A stretch of DNA of 64,000 nucleotides from Prunella strophiata (GCA_036583965.1 JAZBQD010000001.1:21189569-21253568); one strand, 5' to 3'. Shown: positions 13,560 through 27,460, counted from the first letter of the stretch. Translations and numbers: made by a program. The notes: generated by a model not told the origin, from the letters alone.

Positions 13560-14585
13560 CTCCAGCCTTTTCCAGCAGGGACAGGGGCCCCGAGTACAGA
13601 TGAACTCGCTGTAGCCTGCAACCGCGGGCCGGCCGGGGCCGAACCTCCGCGGGGTGCAGGGTGCACCGGTGACCTGCTGGGCCGAGCTACTGACAATGCC
13701 CCGAATCGAACCCTCAGAAATTCATGAAACGCAGCTTTCGCATTTTAACAGCCCCGGAGGCGAATCCGGGGGCGCGGGGTGAGCCGAGCCGGGCCGATGC
13801 CGGCGGACACCCCGGGACAGCCGAGGAGCGACGGGCTGGGCCCAGGACGGGGCCGGGTCCTGTCAGCTCCCCCTCTGCCCGGGGCCGTGTGTCCAGGCTG
13901 TCAGTCCCGCGGTGCCTCGGAGCCCCCTTCTCCCGTAAGGCCCCCTCGGAGTTCATTTCGTTTAAGAACTTTGGGAAGAGGCAGGTGGGAATGACTGGCA
14001 TCGAGCGCAGGTGCTTTAATCCAGCCACTTCCCCTCAGGAGCCCAAACACCGGTCCGGTCTCAGCGTGCTTACAGCCGGGCAAAGACTGGACCCTAAACT
14101 CGATTTATTCCCTCTGTAACCGCGGCATAACTCGGCGCGGCCCCGCTCAGTGAGCAGGGAGCCGCGGGACTCTCCGCCCTCCCCGGGACGCGGAGCTGCC
14201 CCGGCAGGAGCGAAGGGGAATCAGTCTCAGTGAGCGGGGACACCGGGACCCGAGAGGGGCTGCAGGGGAGAGGTCCGGACCCCTTTCCGCAGCAGAACCG
14301 CGCCGACGCGGGCCCGTGTCGTGCCGCGGAGGGTGACGGCGCCGTGCGGACCTCGGCCCCGAGGGGGAGGGAGAGCAGGGGAGGCCCGGGCGCGGCCCCT
14401 CGCGGTGCGGGGAGCCAGGACGTGCCCGCTCGGCCCAGTGCTGCCGAAGGCGGCTGCAGCACGGGGGACCTGCGGTGCTGGGTCCTACACCGGACGCTGG
14501 CTGCTAGGCAGGGGCAGCCCCTATTTGCCTTTGCTCGGGCTGCGAAGCCATAGCTGAGACACGGGGAAAATAGACGCTCTCGTTC

Positions 14586-14633
<48 letters not shown>

Positions 14634-15280
14634 ACCAAAAAAAGAAAGCATCTTAACGCGGGCGGCTCACACCCACCCGGACTCGCGTGTGCTGAGGGAG
14701 GAAACGTGGAGTCTCGGGCGGCTGGGAGCGCTTTGGCGGCCGCGGAACCACGCGGAGCCCGTTCGGGCACGGGTGCGGCCGCCGGTGTGGGGCCGAAGCA
14801 CGGCCCGGAAGCCCGGCGGGCAGGCACAGGAGGGTGGTGGAGCTCGGAGGTGGTGGTGGTGGAGCTCGCAGGCCGCCGCCACGGGTCTCAACAACTTCGC
14901 CACCGGCTTTTTGCACCGGCCAGTACTCAGGCAGCGCAAGGGGCTGTGTCCCGGCCCCTGTCTCCCCGCTCCGGAGCGAACCCTATCATCCGCCCGAGGC
15001 CGACGAAATGCTGCGTGGGCAGTTCGGGCTGCACGTTCAGCCCCGGGTCTCTCTGCTCTCCGGGGCTGACGGGCAGTCGCACAGCGCGGGCCCGCACGCC
15101 GCAGTGACCGCGGCCCCCGGCCGTGCCACGAGGGCCAGGGCTCTCCCGGCTCAGCCCGCCGGGCCCCGGACACAGCGGCTCCTTTTTTTCCCTTGTGGAG
15201 CTGCACTGGGCACCCTGCAGAAGCTCTGGTGTTCCCGGCCCCTGGCACAGAAATGCGGGAAGAAACTCACTAAAGGAGGT
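13560..15280. other. CpG island downstream of NKX6-2
   Basis: Dense in CG dinucleotides and GC-rich throughout, except for a 43-base A tract at 14590-14632. It lies between the 3' ends of INPP5A and NKX6-2. Open frames of up to 193 codons occur on both strands, but they overlap one another and show no domain I recognise, so I do not call a gene. It may be part of the large methylation-free domain that commonly surrounds homeobox genes. Confidence 0.7.
14590..14632. repeat. Homopolymer A43 inside CpG island
   Basis: An uninterrupted run of 43 A on the + strand, flanked by GC-rich sequence and followed by CACCAAAAAAAGAAAGC. It has no recognisable retroelement body on its left side. Confidence 0.9.
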
Positions 15281-15826
15281 TGTTAAATAATTTATTGATT
15301 TATACAAAGTCTTTCCAACGCGTGTGGAGACATTCTAATGTAAAATCAAATGTCCATTTTCCTCTCGTGCTTTTTTTGGGCATTGGTTTGGTTTTTTGGT
15401 ATTATTAAGCATAAAATCCAGAGGCAGGAGAAATGAAACTGCCAAAACACTGAGGGACGGAGTGAAAGAAAACTGCCGTTTTTACACTAGAAATATACAT
15501 CACAAAATCTGAAATTTACTATATACAAAGTGGCTGAGGTCGGACTTGGGACCCATAGAAAACGTAACAAAATCTGATTGTTAGGAGCAGGAAATTAACA
15601 GGGAGGCTAAAGGAAAGAGCGGGAAACCTTACAGGGACACAAAACCCAAAAAGTTGAAAAAATTTCTCTGAAATTTACATCGATGAGAAAGAAAATAAAT
15701 TCATAACTTATTCTGTAAAAAATATATACATTTCACATACATCTTAGGCTGTACAACACACCACTTCAAACACCCAGTTACACTCACCCTGCCGCGCTGC
15801 CCGGTGCGGCCGTCGGCCCCGCGGCC
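15272..15826 (-). other. NKX6-2 3' UTR
   Basis: An AT-rich 3' UTR inside a GC-rich locus. The boundary is inferred from the AATAAA on the - strand at 15291-15296. The sharp composition change relative to both sides supports a conserved transcribed 3' end. Confidence 0.7.
15291..15296 (-). terminator. Poly(A) signal AATAAA of NKX6-2
   Basis: TTTATT on the + strand reads AATAAA on the gene strand, about 530 bases after the stop codon and where the AT-rich UTR ends. Confidence 0.7.
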
Positions 15827-17630
<1,804 letters not shown>

Positions 17631-18046
17631 CTGCGGGCATCAGCGAGCGTGGGTCGGTCCTTCCCAACCGCGCCGCGGCCGCTCCGCTGGGGACCCTCGC
17701 CGGGACCGCGGCCGCGGGCGAGACGGGCTCCTTGCTGCTCACGGGATCTCAGCGACAGTACCGAAGTTTGCTAGAAAGAGGAAAATCCCGGCGCCTGCCC
17801 GCCCGCTCCCGCGGCGCGCACCTCCGAAGTCCAGGCTGAAGAGCGGCGAAAGCCGAGCCGGGGCAGCGCGGCGAAACAACAGACCGGGAGTCGCGGGAGA
17901 AAGAGCCCCCACCGGCGGCGCGTCCCGGCGGACTACGGGCAGTGCGCTCCACGCGCGATCCGGAGGGAAGGGGACGCGGGACCTGCAGCTCCGCGCCTCG
18001 CCCCGGCCGCGTGTCCGGCGGCCGCGGGGACGCTCCGCCGCCCGCG
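17631..18046 (-). promoter_or_regulatory. NKX6-2 5' UTR and proximal promoter region
   Basis: CpG-dense sequence between the start codon and the upstream minisatellite. I see no clear TATA box close to the gene, consistent with a CpG-island promoter. The transcription start cannot be placed from sequence alone. Confidence 0.6.
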
Positions 18047-19463
18047 CCCACCGCCCGGCCCCACCGCCCGGCCCGGCCCCGTCCCACCGCCCGGCCCCAC
18101 CGCCCGGCCCCACCGCCCGGCCCCACCGCCCGGCCCCACCGCCCGGCCCCACCGCCCGGCCCCACCGCCCGGCCCCACCGCCCGGCCCCACCGCCCGGCC
18201 CCACCGCCCGGCCCCACCGCCCGGCCCGGCCCCGTCCCACCGCCCGGCCCCACCGCCCGGCCCGGCCCCGTCCCACCGCCCGGCCCCACCGCCCGGCCCC
18301 ACCGCCCGGCCCCACCGCCCGGCCCCACCGCCCGGCCCCACCGCCCGGCCCCACCGCCCGGCCCCACCGCCCGGCCCCACCGCCCGGCCCCACCGCCCGG
18401 CCCCACCGCCCGGCCCGGCCCCGTCCCACCGCCCGGCCCCACCGCCCGGCCCCACCGCCCGGCCCCACCGCCCGGCCCCACCGCCCGGCCCCACCGCCCG
18501 GCCCCACCGCCCGGCCCCGCCCCGTCCCACCGCCCGGCCCCACCGCCCGGCCCCACCGCCCGGCCCCACCGCCCGGCCCCGCCCCGTCCCACCGCCCGGC
18601 CCCACCGCCCGGCCCCACCGCCCGGCCCCACCGCCCGGCCCCACCGCCCGGCCCCACCGCCCGGCCCCACCGCCCGGCCCCACCGCCCGGCCCCACCGCC
18701 CGGCCCGGCCCCGTCCCACCGCCCGGCCCCACCGCCCGGCCCCACCGCCCGGCCCCACCGCCCGGCCCCACCGCCCGGCCCCACCGCCCGGCCCCACCGC
18801 CCGGCCCGGCCCCGTCCCACCGCCCGGCCCCACCGCCCGGCCCCACCGCCCGGCCCCGCCCCGTCCCACCGCCCGGCCCCACCGCCCGGCCCCACCGCCC
18901 GGCCCCACCGCCCGGCCCCACCGCCCGGCCCCACCGCCCGGCCCCACCGCCCGGCCCCACCGCCCGGCCCCACCGCCCGGCCCCACCGCCCGGCCCCACC
19001 GCCCGGCCCCACCGCCCGGCCCCGCCCCGTCCCACCGCCCGGCCCCACCGCCCGGCCCCACCGCCCGGCCCCGCCCCGTCCCACCGCCCGGCCCCACCGC
19101 CCGGCCCCACCGCCCGGCCCCACCGCCCGGCCCCGCCCCGTCCCACCGCCCGGCCCGGCCCCACCACCGGCCCCGCCCCGTCCCACCGCCCGGCCCCGCC
19201 CCGTCCCACCGCCCGGCCCCGCCCCGTCCCACCGCCCGGCCCCACCGCCCGGCCCCGCCCCGTCCCACCGCCCGGCCCCACCGCCCGGCCCCACCGCCCG
19301 GCCCCACCGCCCGGCCCCGCCCCGTCCCACCGCCCGGCCCCACCGCCCGGCCCCGCCCCGTCCCACCGCCCGGCCCCACCGCCCGGCCCGGCCCCGTCCC
19401 ACCGCCCGGCCCCACCGCCCGGCCCCACCGCCCGGCCCCACCGCCCGGCCCCACCGCCCGGCC
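18047..19463. repeat. GC-rich minisatellite, 13-bp unit, about 100 copies
   Basis: Head-to-tail copies of ACCGCCCGGCCCC. They are interspersed with longer variants carrying CCCGTCCC after either CCGG or CCGC. Every unit holds CCGCCC, which is the GC box GGGCGG on the other strand. On the - strand the run GGGCGGTGGGG repeats, a pattern able to form G-quadruplexes. Because 13 is not a multiple of 3 and no unit contains a stop codon, several frames stay open across it on both strands. These are artefacts, not proteins. Confidence 0.97.
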
Positions 19464-21490
19464 GGCCCGCCCCCTGTCCCAGCCGGCAGCCAGCGGCTTA
19501 CACGCAGAGGCAAGCGGTTTGTGCGAGCCCCCGCTTACTCGCCGCGTCGGGCCCCTCCCGTCGGGCGGGACCCGGCGCGGAGACCGCCGGCGCCTCATCG
19601 AACAGCCGGGCAATGACCGCGGGGCCCCGGCGGCTGCGCTGCCCCGGAGCACTGAGCGGTAATGCCCGCTCCGATCGCTGTTCTGCCGGGTAATCGGCTC
19701 CGTCTTCAGCTGCTCAGCGGCCGTTCCCTCGCGTTAGAGCCCAGCGTTTTTAAAGCTGTTGGAAAAAATTGTCTTACGCCCTGTGAATAACTGTTTAGCT
19801 CAACTTTGTTGCCTATTCTGAAACCCACTGGCGTCGCAAAGACCTTCCTTCCTCCCTTCCTTCCTCCCTCCCTTCTCCCGATGTAGGGGTATAGCCCCTG
19901 GTCTTTAAAGGGAGAAAAACTGCTGTTGCATCACCGCGGAACCAAGCTCGTTCGAATAAATAAAATGACCAGATATATTCCTAATCGAAAGCATAATTCA
20001 CTGTCAAGAAAAGAAGAATTCGGATTTGAGGCTTATACAGACAATAATTCCGGAAACTGGGTTTATAGCATGTTTTCCGCTTTGCAACTGCTTTCTCCTA
20101 CGGGTTTGATACAGTGTTATCCAAGGAAAACATTAACCACTACAAGCGGGGAACTAAATATTTTCAAAGTCTTCGTAAAGTAAACACGAATCGACTTGAT
20201 CATATCAGAACAATTACTAAAAGCGTGGTCCTTTGGATGTAATAATGTCTGTCGTCAGAATCGTTTGCAGGTGAACGAGGGTTTCGTTTAACCTGTAACA
20301 AGACCGTAACGTCAATGTAGGTCAACTTTGGGAAGTAATTATTCGGGCTCGCCCATGGTCTTTGTTTTCAGTCGCTGGAGTTACGGGATGTAACAGTGCG
20401 TGCATCTCGTTTTGCGCATCCTTGTAAAAAGCTTAACGTACAAACGTGAGATTAAAAACGATGCTGCGCTAAAGAAGGTTTAATAAACGACTTCGTTGCT
20501 TTTCCCTCTGTCTACTGCAAACATCAGCAGCGGAGGGAACAGTCACGGTGTATCGGGCTTTGTGAGAAGAGCCTCATCAGCTCTCTGCAGACTCCTTTCC
20601 GCGACGCCTGCGTGCGTTGGGAAGGGGCTGGCAGTGCCACCTGCTCCCTCCGCCTCCGGCGCGGCCCCGGCTCACGGCAGCGTTGAAAGCTGCTGCAGGT
20701 GGCCGCAGACGGGGCTGATCGGCCCTTCTGGAGAGTCGTGGCTTCAGCCGGGGATCGGGGACCACCCGTCCCGGGCAGGCAGGTGCCGGCGCGCAGCCAG
20801 CCCGCGGCTCGGCTCGGTCTCTGCCTCTCCGCGGCGTAGACCGCCGGGTTTGCTCGCGTCCCGCCGGTCTGCCTGCCCCAGTGCGGTGCTGGGGGCCAGC
20901 AGCGCCTCTGCTCGCCGCAGATCTGGCGACTCTGAATGCCGACCCCGCTCGGCTCGGCTAACGAGAGGGACACCTCCCGCCCCCGCCCGGCCCGGGGGCC
21001 GGGGGCTGATCCAGACACAGGCAGCCGGCAGCCGCTCACCGAGCAGCGGCCCCGCCGAGACGCCGCTTTCTTGCGCGGGACCGATGGAACAAGGTAAGCG
21101 CGCGGCCTCCGCCATCCACGCTGCGGCGGGGCGAGACCGACCCCCGTCCGCCCTCGGCCGGTAAACTCGCCGCTGGGCTGCCGTGCCGCCGGTAGCAGAG
21201 AGCCGTGGCGGAGCTCAGTGTCCTCCCGCGCGCCTGCCGCCTGCTCCCCCGGGACATCCGAGAGTGTCCGTGTCCGTGTTTCCGTGTCCGTGTTTCCGTG
21301 TCTGTGTGTGTGTCCCGCCGCCGCCCCGCTCCCGCCGCAGCCAGGAGCGCGCAAAACTCGACGCGCGTCGCCCCCGGCGGCCTCTGGACCGCGGTGGCCA
21401 GTGGCCCTGCGGGGGGCTGCTACCTCGGGACCCTCGCCCATCGGCGTACGAATCCCGGGGTCACGCTCCACCTAAAGCCGCCCTCTAAGT
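19464..21490. other. Spacer between two minisatellites: ordinary DNA plus CpG island
   Basis: The segment 19740-20480 has ordinary composition with no repeats apart from a CCTT/CCTCC tract near 19844-19875. It may be conserved regulatory DNA of NKX6-2. From about 20540 to 21480 the sequence is a CpG island with a good splice donor, ATGGAACAAG|GTAAGC, at 21084-21094. No gene is called. Confidence 0.6.
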
Positions 21491-23009
21491 CCGGTTCCCC
21501 GCCCGGCCCGGTCTCGTCTCGTTCCCCCGCCGGGCCGGGTCTCGTTCCCCCGCCGGGCCCGGTCTCGTCTCGTTCCCCCGCCGGGCCCGGTCTCGTCTCG
21601 TTTCCCCCGCCCGGCCCGGTCTCGTTCCCCCGCCGGGCCCGGTCTCGTCTCGTTCCCCCGCCGGGCCCGGTCTCGTCTCGTTTCCCCCGCCCGGCCCGGT
21701 CTCGTCTCGTTCCCCCGCCGGGCCGGGTCTCGTTCCCCCGCCGGGCCGGGTCTCGTTCCCCCGCCGGGCCGGGTCTCGTTCCCCCGCCGGGCCGGGTCTC
21801 GTTCCCCCGCCGGGCCCGGTCTCGTCTCGTTTCCCCCGCCCGGCCCGGTCTCGTTCCCCCGCCGGGCCCGGTCTCGTCTCGTTCCCCCGCCGGGCCGGGT
21901 CTCGTTCCCCCGCCGGGCCGGGTCTCGTTCCCCCGCCGGGCCCGGTCTCGTCTCGTTCCCCCGCCGGGCCGGGTCTCGTTCCCCCGCCGGGCCGGGTCTC
22001 GTTCCCCCGCCGGGCCGGGTCTCGTTCCCCCGCCGGGCCGGGTCTCGTTCCCCCGCCGGGCCGGGTCTCGTTCCCCCGCCGGGCCGGGTCTCGTTCCCCC
22101 GCCGGGCCCGGTCTCGTCTCGTTTCCCCCGCCCGGCCCGGTCTCGTTCCCCCGCCGGGCCCGGTCTCGTCTCGTTCCCCCGCCGGGCCCGGTCTCGTCTC
22201 GTTCCCCCGCCGGGCCGGGTCTCGTTCCCCCGCCGGGCCGGGTCTCGTTCCCCCGCCGGGCCCGGTCTCGTCTCGTTCCCCCGCCGGGCCCGGTCTCGTC
22301 TCGTTCCCCCGCCGGGCCGGGTCTCGTTCCCCCGCCGGGCCGGGTCTCGTTCCCCCGCCGGGCCGGGTCTCGTTCCCCCGCCGGGCCCGGTCTCGTCTCG
22401 TTCCCCCGCCGGGCCGGGTCTCGTTCCCCCGCCGGGCCCGGTCTCGTCTCGTTCCCCCGCCGGGCCGGGTCTCGTTCCCCCGCCGGGCCGGGTCTCGTTC
22501 CCCCGCCGGGCCCGGTCTCGTCTCGTTTCCCCCGCCCGGCCCGGTCTCGTTCCCCCGCCGGGCCGGGTCTCGTTCCCCCGCCGGGCCCGGTCTCGTCTCG
22601 TTCCCCCGCCGGGCCGGGTCTCGTTCCCCCGCCGGGCCGGGTCTCGTTCCCCCGCCGGGCCCGGTCTCGTCTCGTTTCCCCCGCCCGGCCCGGTCTCGTT
22701 CCCCCGCCGGGCCCGGTCTCGTCTCGTTCCCCCGCCGGGCCCGGTCTCGTCTCGTTTCCCCCGCCCGGCCCGGTCTCGTTCCCCTCGCTGGGCCGGGTCT
22801 CGTTCCCCCGCCGGGCCGGGTCTCGTTCCCCCGCCGGGCCGGGTCTCGTTCCCCCGCCGGGCCCGGTCTCGTCTCGTTCCCCCGCCGGGCCGGGTCTCGT
22901 TCCCCCGCCGGGCCGGGTCTCGTTCCCCCGCCGGGCCCGGTCTCGTCTCGTTCCCCCGCCGGGCCCGGTCTCGTCTCGTTTCCCCCGCCGGGCCGGGTCT
23001 CGTTCCCCC
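21491..23009. repeat. GC-rich minisatellite, 23- and 28-bp units
   Basis: Mixed array of two related units. The 23-base unit is CTCGTTCCCCCGCCGGG plus CCGGGT. The 28-base unit carries a duplicated CTCGT and a CCCGG instead of CCGGG; some copies have TTTCCCCCGCCCGGCCCGG. The order of units is irregular. It is unrelated in sequence to the 13-bp array nearby. Frames through it are open on both strands only because stop codons are absent from the units. Confidence 0.96.
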
Positions 23010-23437
23010 ATCGCGGTCCCGTTTCCTCGTTCCCCTATCGCCTGCTCCTCTTCCGCCGCCTTCTTCTCCCATCCCCGTGCCGGCCTTTGTTGTGGTGCGT
23101 GCGGTGGGACGGTGCGAAGCGCCCTGGCGGACCAATACCTGACTGCGCCGTTATCTCACGGAAGCACTCGCGCGGGTGCCCCGGCGCTGTCCTTGCGCAG
23201 TCCCGGAGCCGTGACGCGCCCGCACCGGGCCGCGGGTGGTAAAAACCGCAGCACTGACGCGTTCGCCGGGTGTAGTTACAGGCAGGGCAAAGTGCGAATT
23301 CCCACCTTGTGAAGTTGACGATCGTTTTACTTTGCCCCTGACATACGAAAAGAGGAGTATTGCAGTACGTGGACGAGAATTAAATTCTGCAATACAAATA
23401 GCTTCAGACAAGTTTTCTTTAACCTGCTTCCCTTTTT

Positions 23438-23526
23438 GTTTGTTTGTTTTGTTGTTGTTGTTTTGGGTTTTTGTTTGTTTGTTTGTTTGTTTGTTTGTTT
23501 TTTCTTTGTTTTTTTTTTTTTTTTTC
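23438..23526. repeat. (GTTT)n / poly-T simple repeat
   Basis: Runs of GTTT and GTT units followed by a near-pure T tract. Confidence 0.9.
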
Positions 23527-26355
23527 TTCTTATGCAGTACAGCCAAAGTGCCTTTTCTTGTACCTTCTGTAGACCTGAAAATGTCTGAGAGGTTGTGGAG
23601 TAGAAGAAAATAAGTCACTAATAGATCCCCCCACTGTATTATACATTATTCCAAAGTGCAGCTGTAAAGTCCATGTAGAAACAGAATGGTTGAGGAAGTG
23701 GGAGCTCAGAGCAGCTCGCCTCACGGGTTTCCTTTCCTGAATTATTCTGTGGCTGACTGAGGTACCAGTGGAGGAGTGAGGGAAATGGTACTGTTGCACA
23801 GAGTTACATAGAGCAATAGTGACAAGAGGAAAATTCATGTCCTGGCCCTGTGATGATGCTGTCTGCCTGTGTTCCTGGCAGTATGGATGCTGCTTCTTCA
23901 CAGCATACCTAAAAGAGATCCTTGTGTTTAAAAATGAGGGGTATTTTTGCCTAATAATGTAATCACTAGAAAACAAAGTCATTTTAGACTAAATGGTTTC
24001 TGTTGAAGCATCTTCACAGGATGATGTATGTTCTGAAAATGGCCATATTTAATATTTTCCATTATGATCCTTGGCACAAAAGGTAGGCATCCGCTAATGG
24101 TGCAGAGCTGAGAGTGTTCATAGTCTAGAGCGGCAACAAGAGAAACTGGGTGACCTTGAGAACAGTGTGACAGAAATGTGAAGAAATGTAAAAAATCTGT
24201 TTCTAACTGATGTCTTCCTGGGAAGCTGGTTAACTTCAGCTACTAAGCACAAAGATGAGACTGCTTTTTAATGTTTTCTACAAAGAGCAAAAACAAAAGG
24301 CCCAGTATGTGTTGTATCTTGTGACTCTCTAAGGTTTTAATCTCTTTATTGGGGTGGAGGGAGAGTTATATGTATAAATCCTTTCAAAATAACTTATTAC
24401 TGCTGAAGACTAGAGTAAGATTTTAAAAGTGTCATGAGGAAGTTTTCAGTGCCTCTGTGTGAGTTGGTCTGCTTTGGATTTTAAGCCACAGGTTTTGAAG
24501 CTCTGGAAAACATGAATTAGGTTTTAGGAAAACTTCTGATGTTATAATCACCATAATATGTAAATATTGATGGAAAGTAGCATGAACATAATTTTATACA
24601 TATTTTTAGGACAAGAAATTAAACAGTATTTTTGCAGGAGAAACTTCTGAGAGATTTAAGATAAGCAGTTATTAGCATTAGTTTTGTTCTCTCTGTTGTG
24701 TATCTTGACAGGCACACTTAACAAGGATATGGTGGGCAGGGTGGGGGTGGTTTTTTGGCTTAATGTCCTTATCAAAATGAAGGGCTTTTCTTACCCTAGT
24801 CCATCTAGGAGTCAGTTTATGGTGGACTGAATTTTTGGTGCAGCTTTCAGCAGATCACTGGTATTAGTGAGATTCCCAGGACTTTTATTTTTTTCCCTCT
24901 TTCTGGGGAAAACCTGGTTTACCTGTCCCTTTTCTTCTGCCAATGGCTTAGATGGTTGTTAGTATTAAGAGCATTGAGTTTTTAGATCGTGTTAAACTTA
25001 GTGTCCACCCACCAACCCTCTCCCACTTCCCTTGTTCCTCCAATGCTGTTCTTTTCCTACTTGTCTCCACTCTAATAGTTTATCCTTTTAATGAGAGAAG
25101 GCTACAAATTATTCTTTCTAAGTAAGATAAACCCTTGTGAGCTCTATTTTATCTAACCAAAGCTGGGAAGTCGTTTGCCCTTATTTGTATTAAACAGATG
25201 TATATACTTTACCGCAAGTCATTAGTGCTATAAAGAGATTGCTTTCCTATTGATAGCCTGGATGGGGGAACTCAGGAGTAAGTTGCCAATAAATAAAGAG
25301 TGTGCTTAGAAGCACTATTGATTCTCTCTGAGCCACAGAGAATTGTTTTGTTAGTAAAACTCTTCCTGAATATGTGAGGATAAGAAAAAAGACAGGGATT
25401 ACTGAAAGCAGAGAGGACTGGGGTATGACTTGGGGTGAGAACCTTGTGTTGTTTTTCTTTGAAGGGTACAGTCTGTAAAGACAGATGACCAAAACATGAC
25501 AGCAATTTTTCTGGCCATCCTCAGCAGTCTCAGAGGCAATCCTTACAAAACTGAAGGGTTGGCACAGCACTTCATATGGCACACGATTTCAGAGTGATCA
25601 GAGAGTTCACCAAATCATCATGAAAGAAAATGAAAGTATTATTTGCATAGGAAATTAAAGACTGGTGAGATTCAAATTCCTTTTGTCCTGTCTGGGTTTT
25701 GCAACAGTTTAAAAATGCTTCTCTGAGCTGATTGGAGAATATTTCAACATATGCTGTTAGGCAGCTATTAGGAGCCAATTGAGGAGCAAGTAAGAAGAGG
25801 AGCAGTGCGGTTCTGAGCTGTAGGACAGCAGAGTCCATTTACTGGGAGTTGGAAAAATAGTGGATTACTCAGGTTTATGATGCTTGCACTGTCTTGTGTG
25901 TTTCTTCCATATTCAAACAGCTTGCTGAAAATAAATATTATTTACATAGCTGTTTTCCAAGATAGATAACAGGACTGAACTGGATGGACAGCAGGACAAA
26001 GCTGTAGTGCAGTAGTGTTCTCTGTGAAGCCATGTTCAGTGGTAGAATTCCCATCATCTTCAGTGCACATATTCTATGATGTAATTTATATTTGTAAGCT
26101 GACAGGCTATTCCTTGAAGAGTATCTCAAAAGAATAACAAATTACATTATTACTTCAGCTTTGACAAATCTTTTAAATGTGGTAAGTTATAAGATTCTCC
26201 TGGTGATGTTCTGATCTTCCTCACATTTTTTTGAAGAAGACATAAAACATAAAAAAAGTGATAAATGATGGGCATGCATCAACCATTTAGTTATACGAGA
26301 CAAAATATTGGAATTAACCTGACTGTTGAGCAGTAGATCAGCTAAATAATATCAA

Positions 26356-26388
26356 TTTTTTCTTGTTACTCTTAGTAACAAGAAAAAA
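26356..26388. repeat. Perfect 15-bp inverted repeat with 3-base loop
   Basis: TTTTTTCTTGTTACT, loop CTT, then AGTAACAAGAAAAAA. The arms are exact reverse complements and would form a hairpin on either strand. Confidence 0.9.
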
Positions 26389-26440
26389 ACATTATTGGAC
26401 CGATGCACATTAAAGATATCCCATGTCTTCAGGAACCTGA

Positions 26441-26531
26441 TTTCTTCAGGCTAAAATGACTATGAATTCAGAATATTCTGAATGACTAATATTTCTTCAG
26501 ACTAAAATGACAGTATGAATTCAGAATATTT
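26441..26531. repeat. Direct duplication, period 51 bases
   Basis: The block TTTCTTCAG(G/A)CTAAAATGAC followed by TATGAATTCAGAATATT occurs at 26441 and again at 26492, with one substitution and a small indel. The copy is apparently recent. Confidence 0.85.
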
Positions 26532-27351
26532 CAGGTTATATTACAAATTTATCATATAGTACTTTCTTTATGCAATTTTCTTTATCAATAAGACATATGT
26601 GAATATATCTAAGAAATTCTATGGTATCTGTGGGGGGTTTGGCAGGTTGGTTGATTGATTGTGGTTTGGACTGTTTTGGTTTTTAAACACCTACTTCGTG
26701 TTTTGTTCCAAAAAGCTCTTACAGAATTCATTATGTCTTCTCTTAGGTTTTACCTTCTATTTTAGATCTCTTTCCTTCTATTGTTTTTTGTTCTTACATT
26801 CAGTGATGATGTAATTTAAGTTTTTTTCTGGAGATTTGTTACATGTATTCCACAGTATTTAAAAATTAAAGAATGCTTTTTAAAAATCAGGAGTTGTCAG
26901 AACACTCAAGAAAAGAACCTTCCTTGGGAACAAAACTGCTTATGCTGTGATTTGCCTTCCATATTCACCCAGTCTGCTAAAATTAGTATTATTTAGAGCT
27001 GTCTTTCTAGGGAAGACAATAGGACAGAATTGAATTTACACCACCTGAGGGCACTGTAATACTATTTACTTTAATTTACAGGGCAAATACAAAAGAGTGG
27101 TGTTTGAAATGGTCCCAGTTTTTCTTCCTCTTACAATTACTATTAACTTCTAGAACAAGCATACCACTGAAATGAATCAATATCATTAATAGAGAAAAGA
27201 TGTGTTGTTGAAGGCAGGTATTTTGAAAATAAGGCTATCCTTTTCTCATGTCACTAATATTTTTCCTTTGTACCCACTGTAGAATGATGGTAATTTAAAA
27301 TACAGTGGTATTATTATTTTAAATGATGTGTCACTAGTGTGGCTGTATAAA

Positions 27352-27460
27352 ATCATGGAATCGTTTACGTTGGAAAAGACCTCCAAGTTCAGGGAGTCCA
27401 AGTGCTAACTTGGACTGCAAGTCCAAGCACCACTGCATTCTCCACTGAACTGTACTCCTG
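27352..27460 (-). mobile_element. CR1 LINE 3'-end remnant
   Basis: On the - strand it ends in the typical CR1 terminus: GGAGGTCTTTTCCAAC, then a variant of GATTCCATGA. Truncated and diverged. Confidence 0.75.

Noticed and set aside
13714..15307. Overlapping GC-rich open frames in the CpG island
   Set aside because: Many frames are open on both strands at once, as expected at high GC. There is no recognisable domain, and two run through a poly-A/poly-T tract.
18047..23009. CRISPR-like repeat arrays
   Set aside because: The units are directly adjacent without unique spacers, and the genome is a vertebrate. These are minisatellites.
21205..23142. Open frames of 508 to 645 codons on both strands across the 23/28-bp minisatellite
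   Set aside because: Same reason: stop-free repeat units. No domain, no splice context and no unique sequence within the array.
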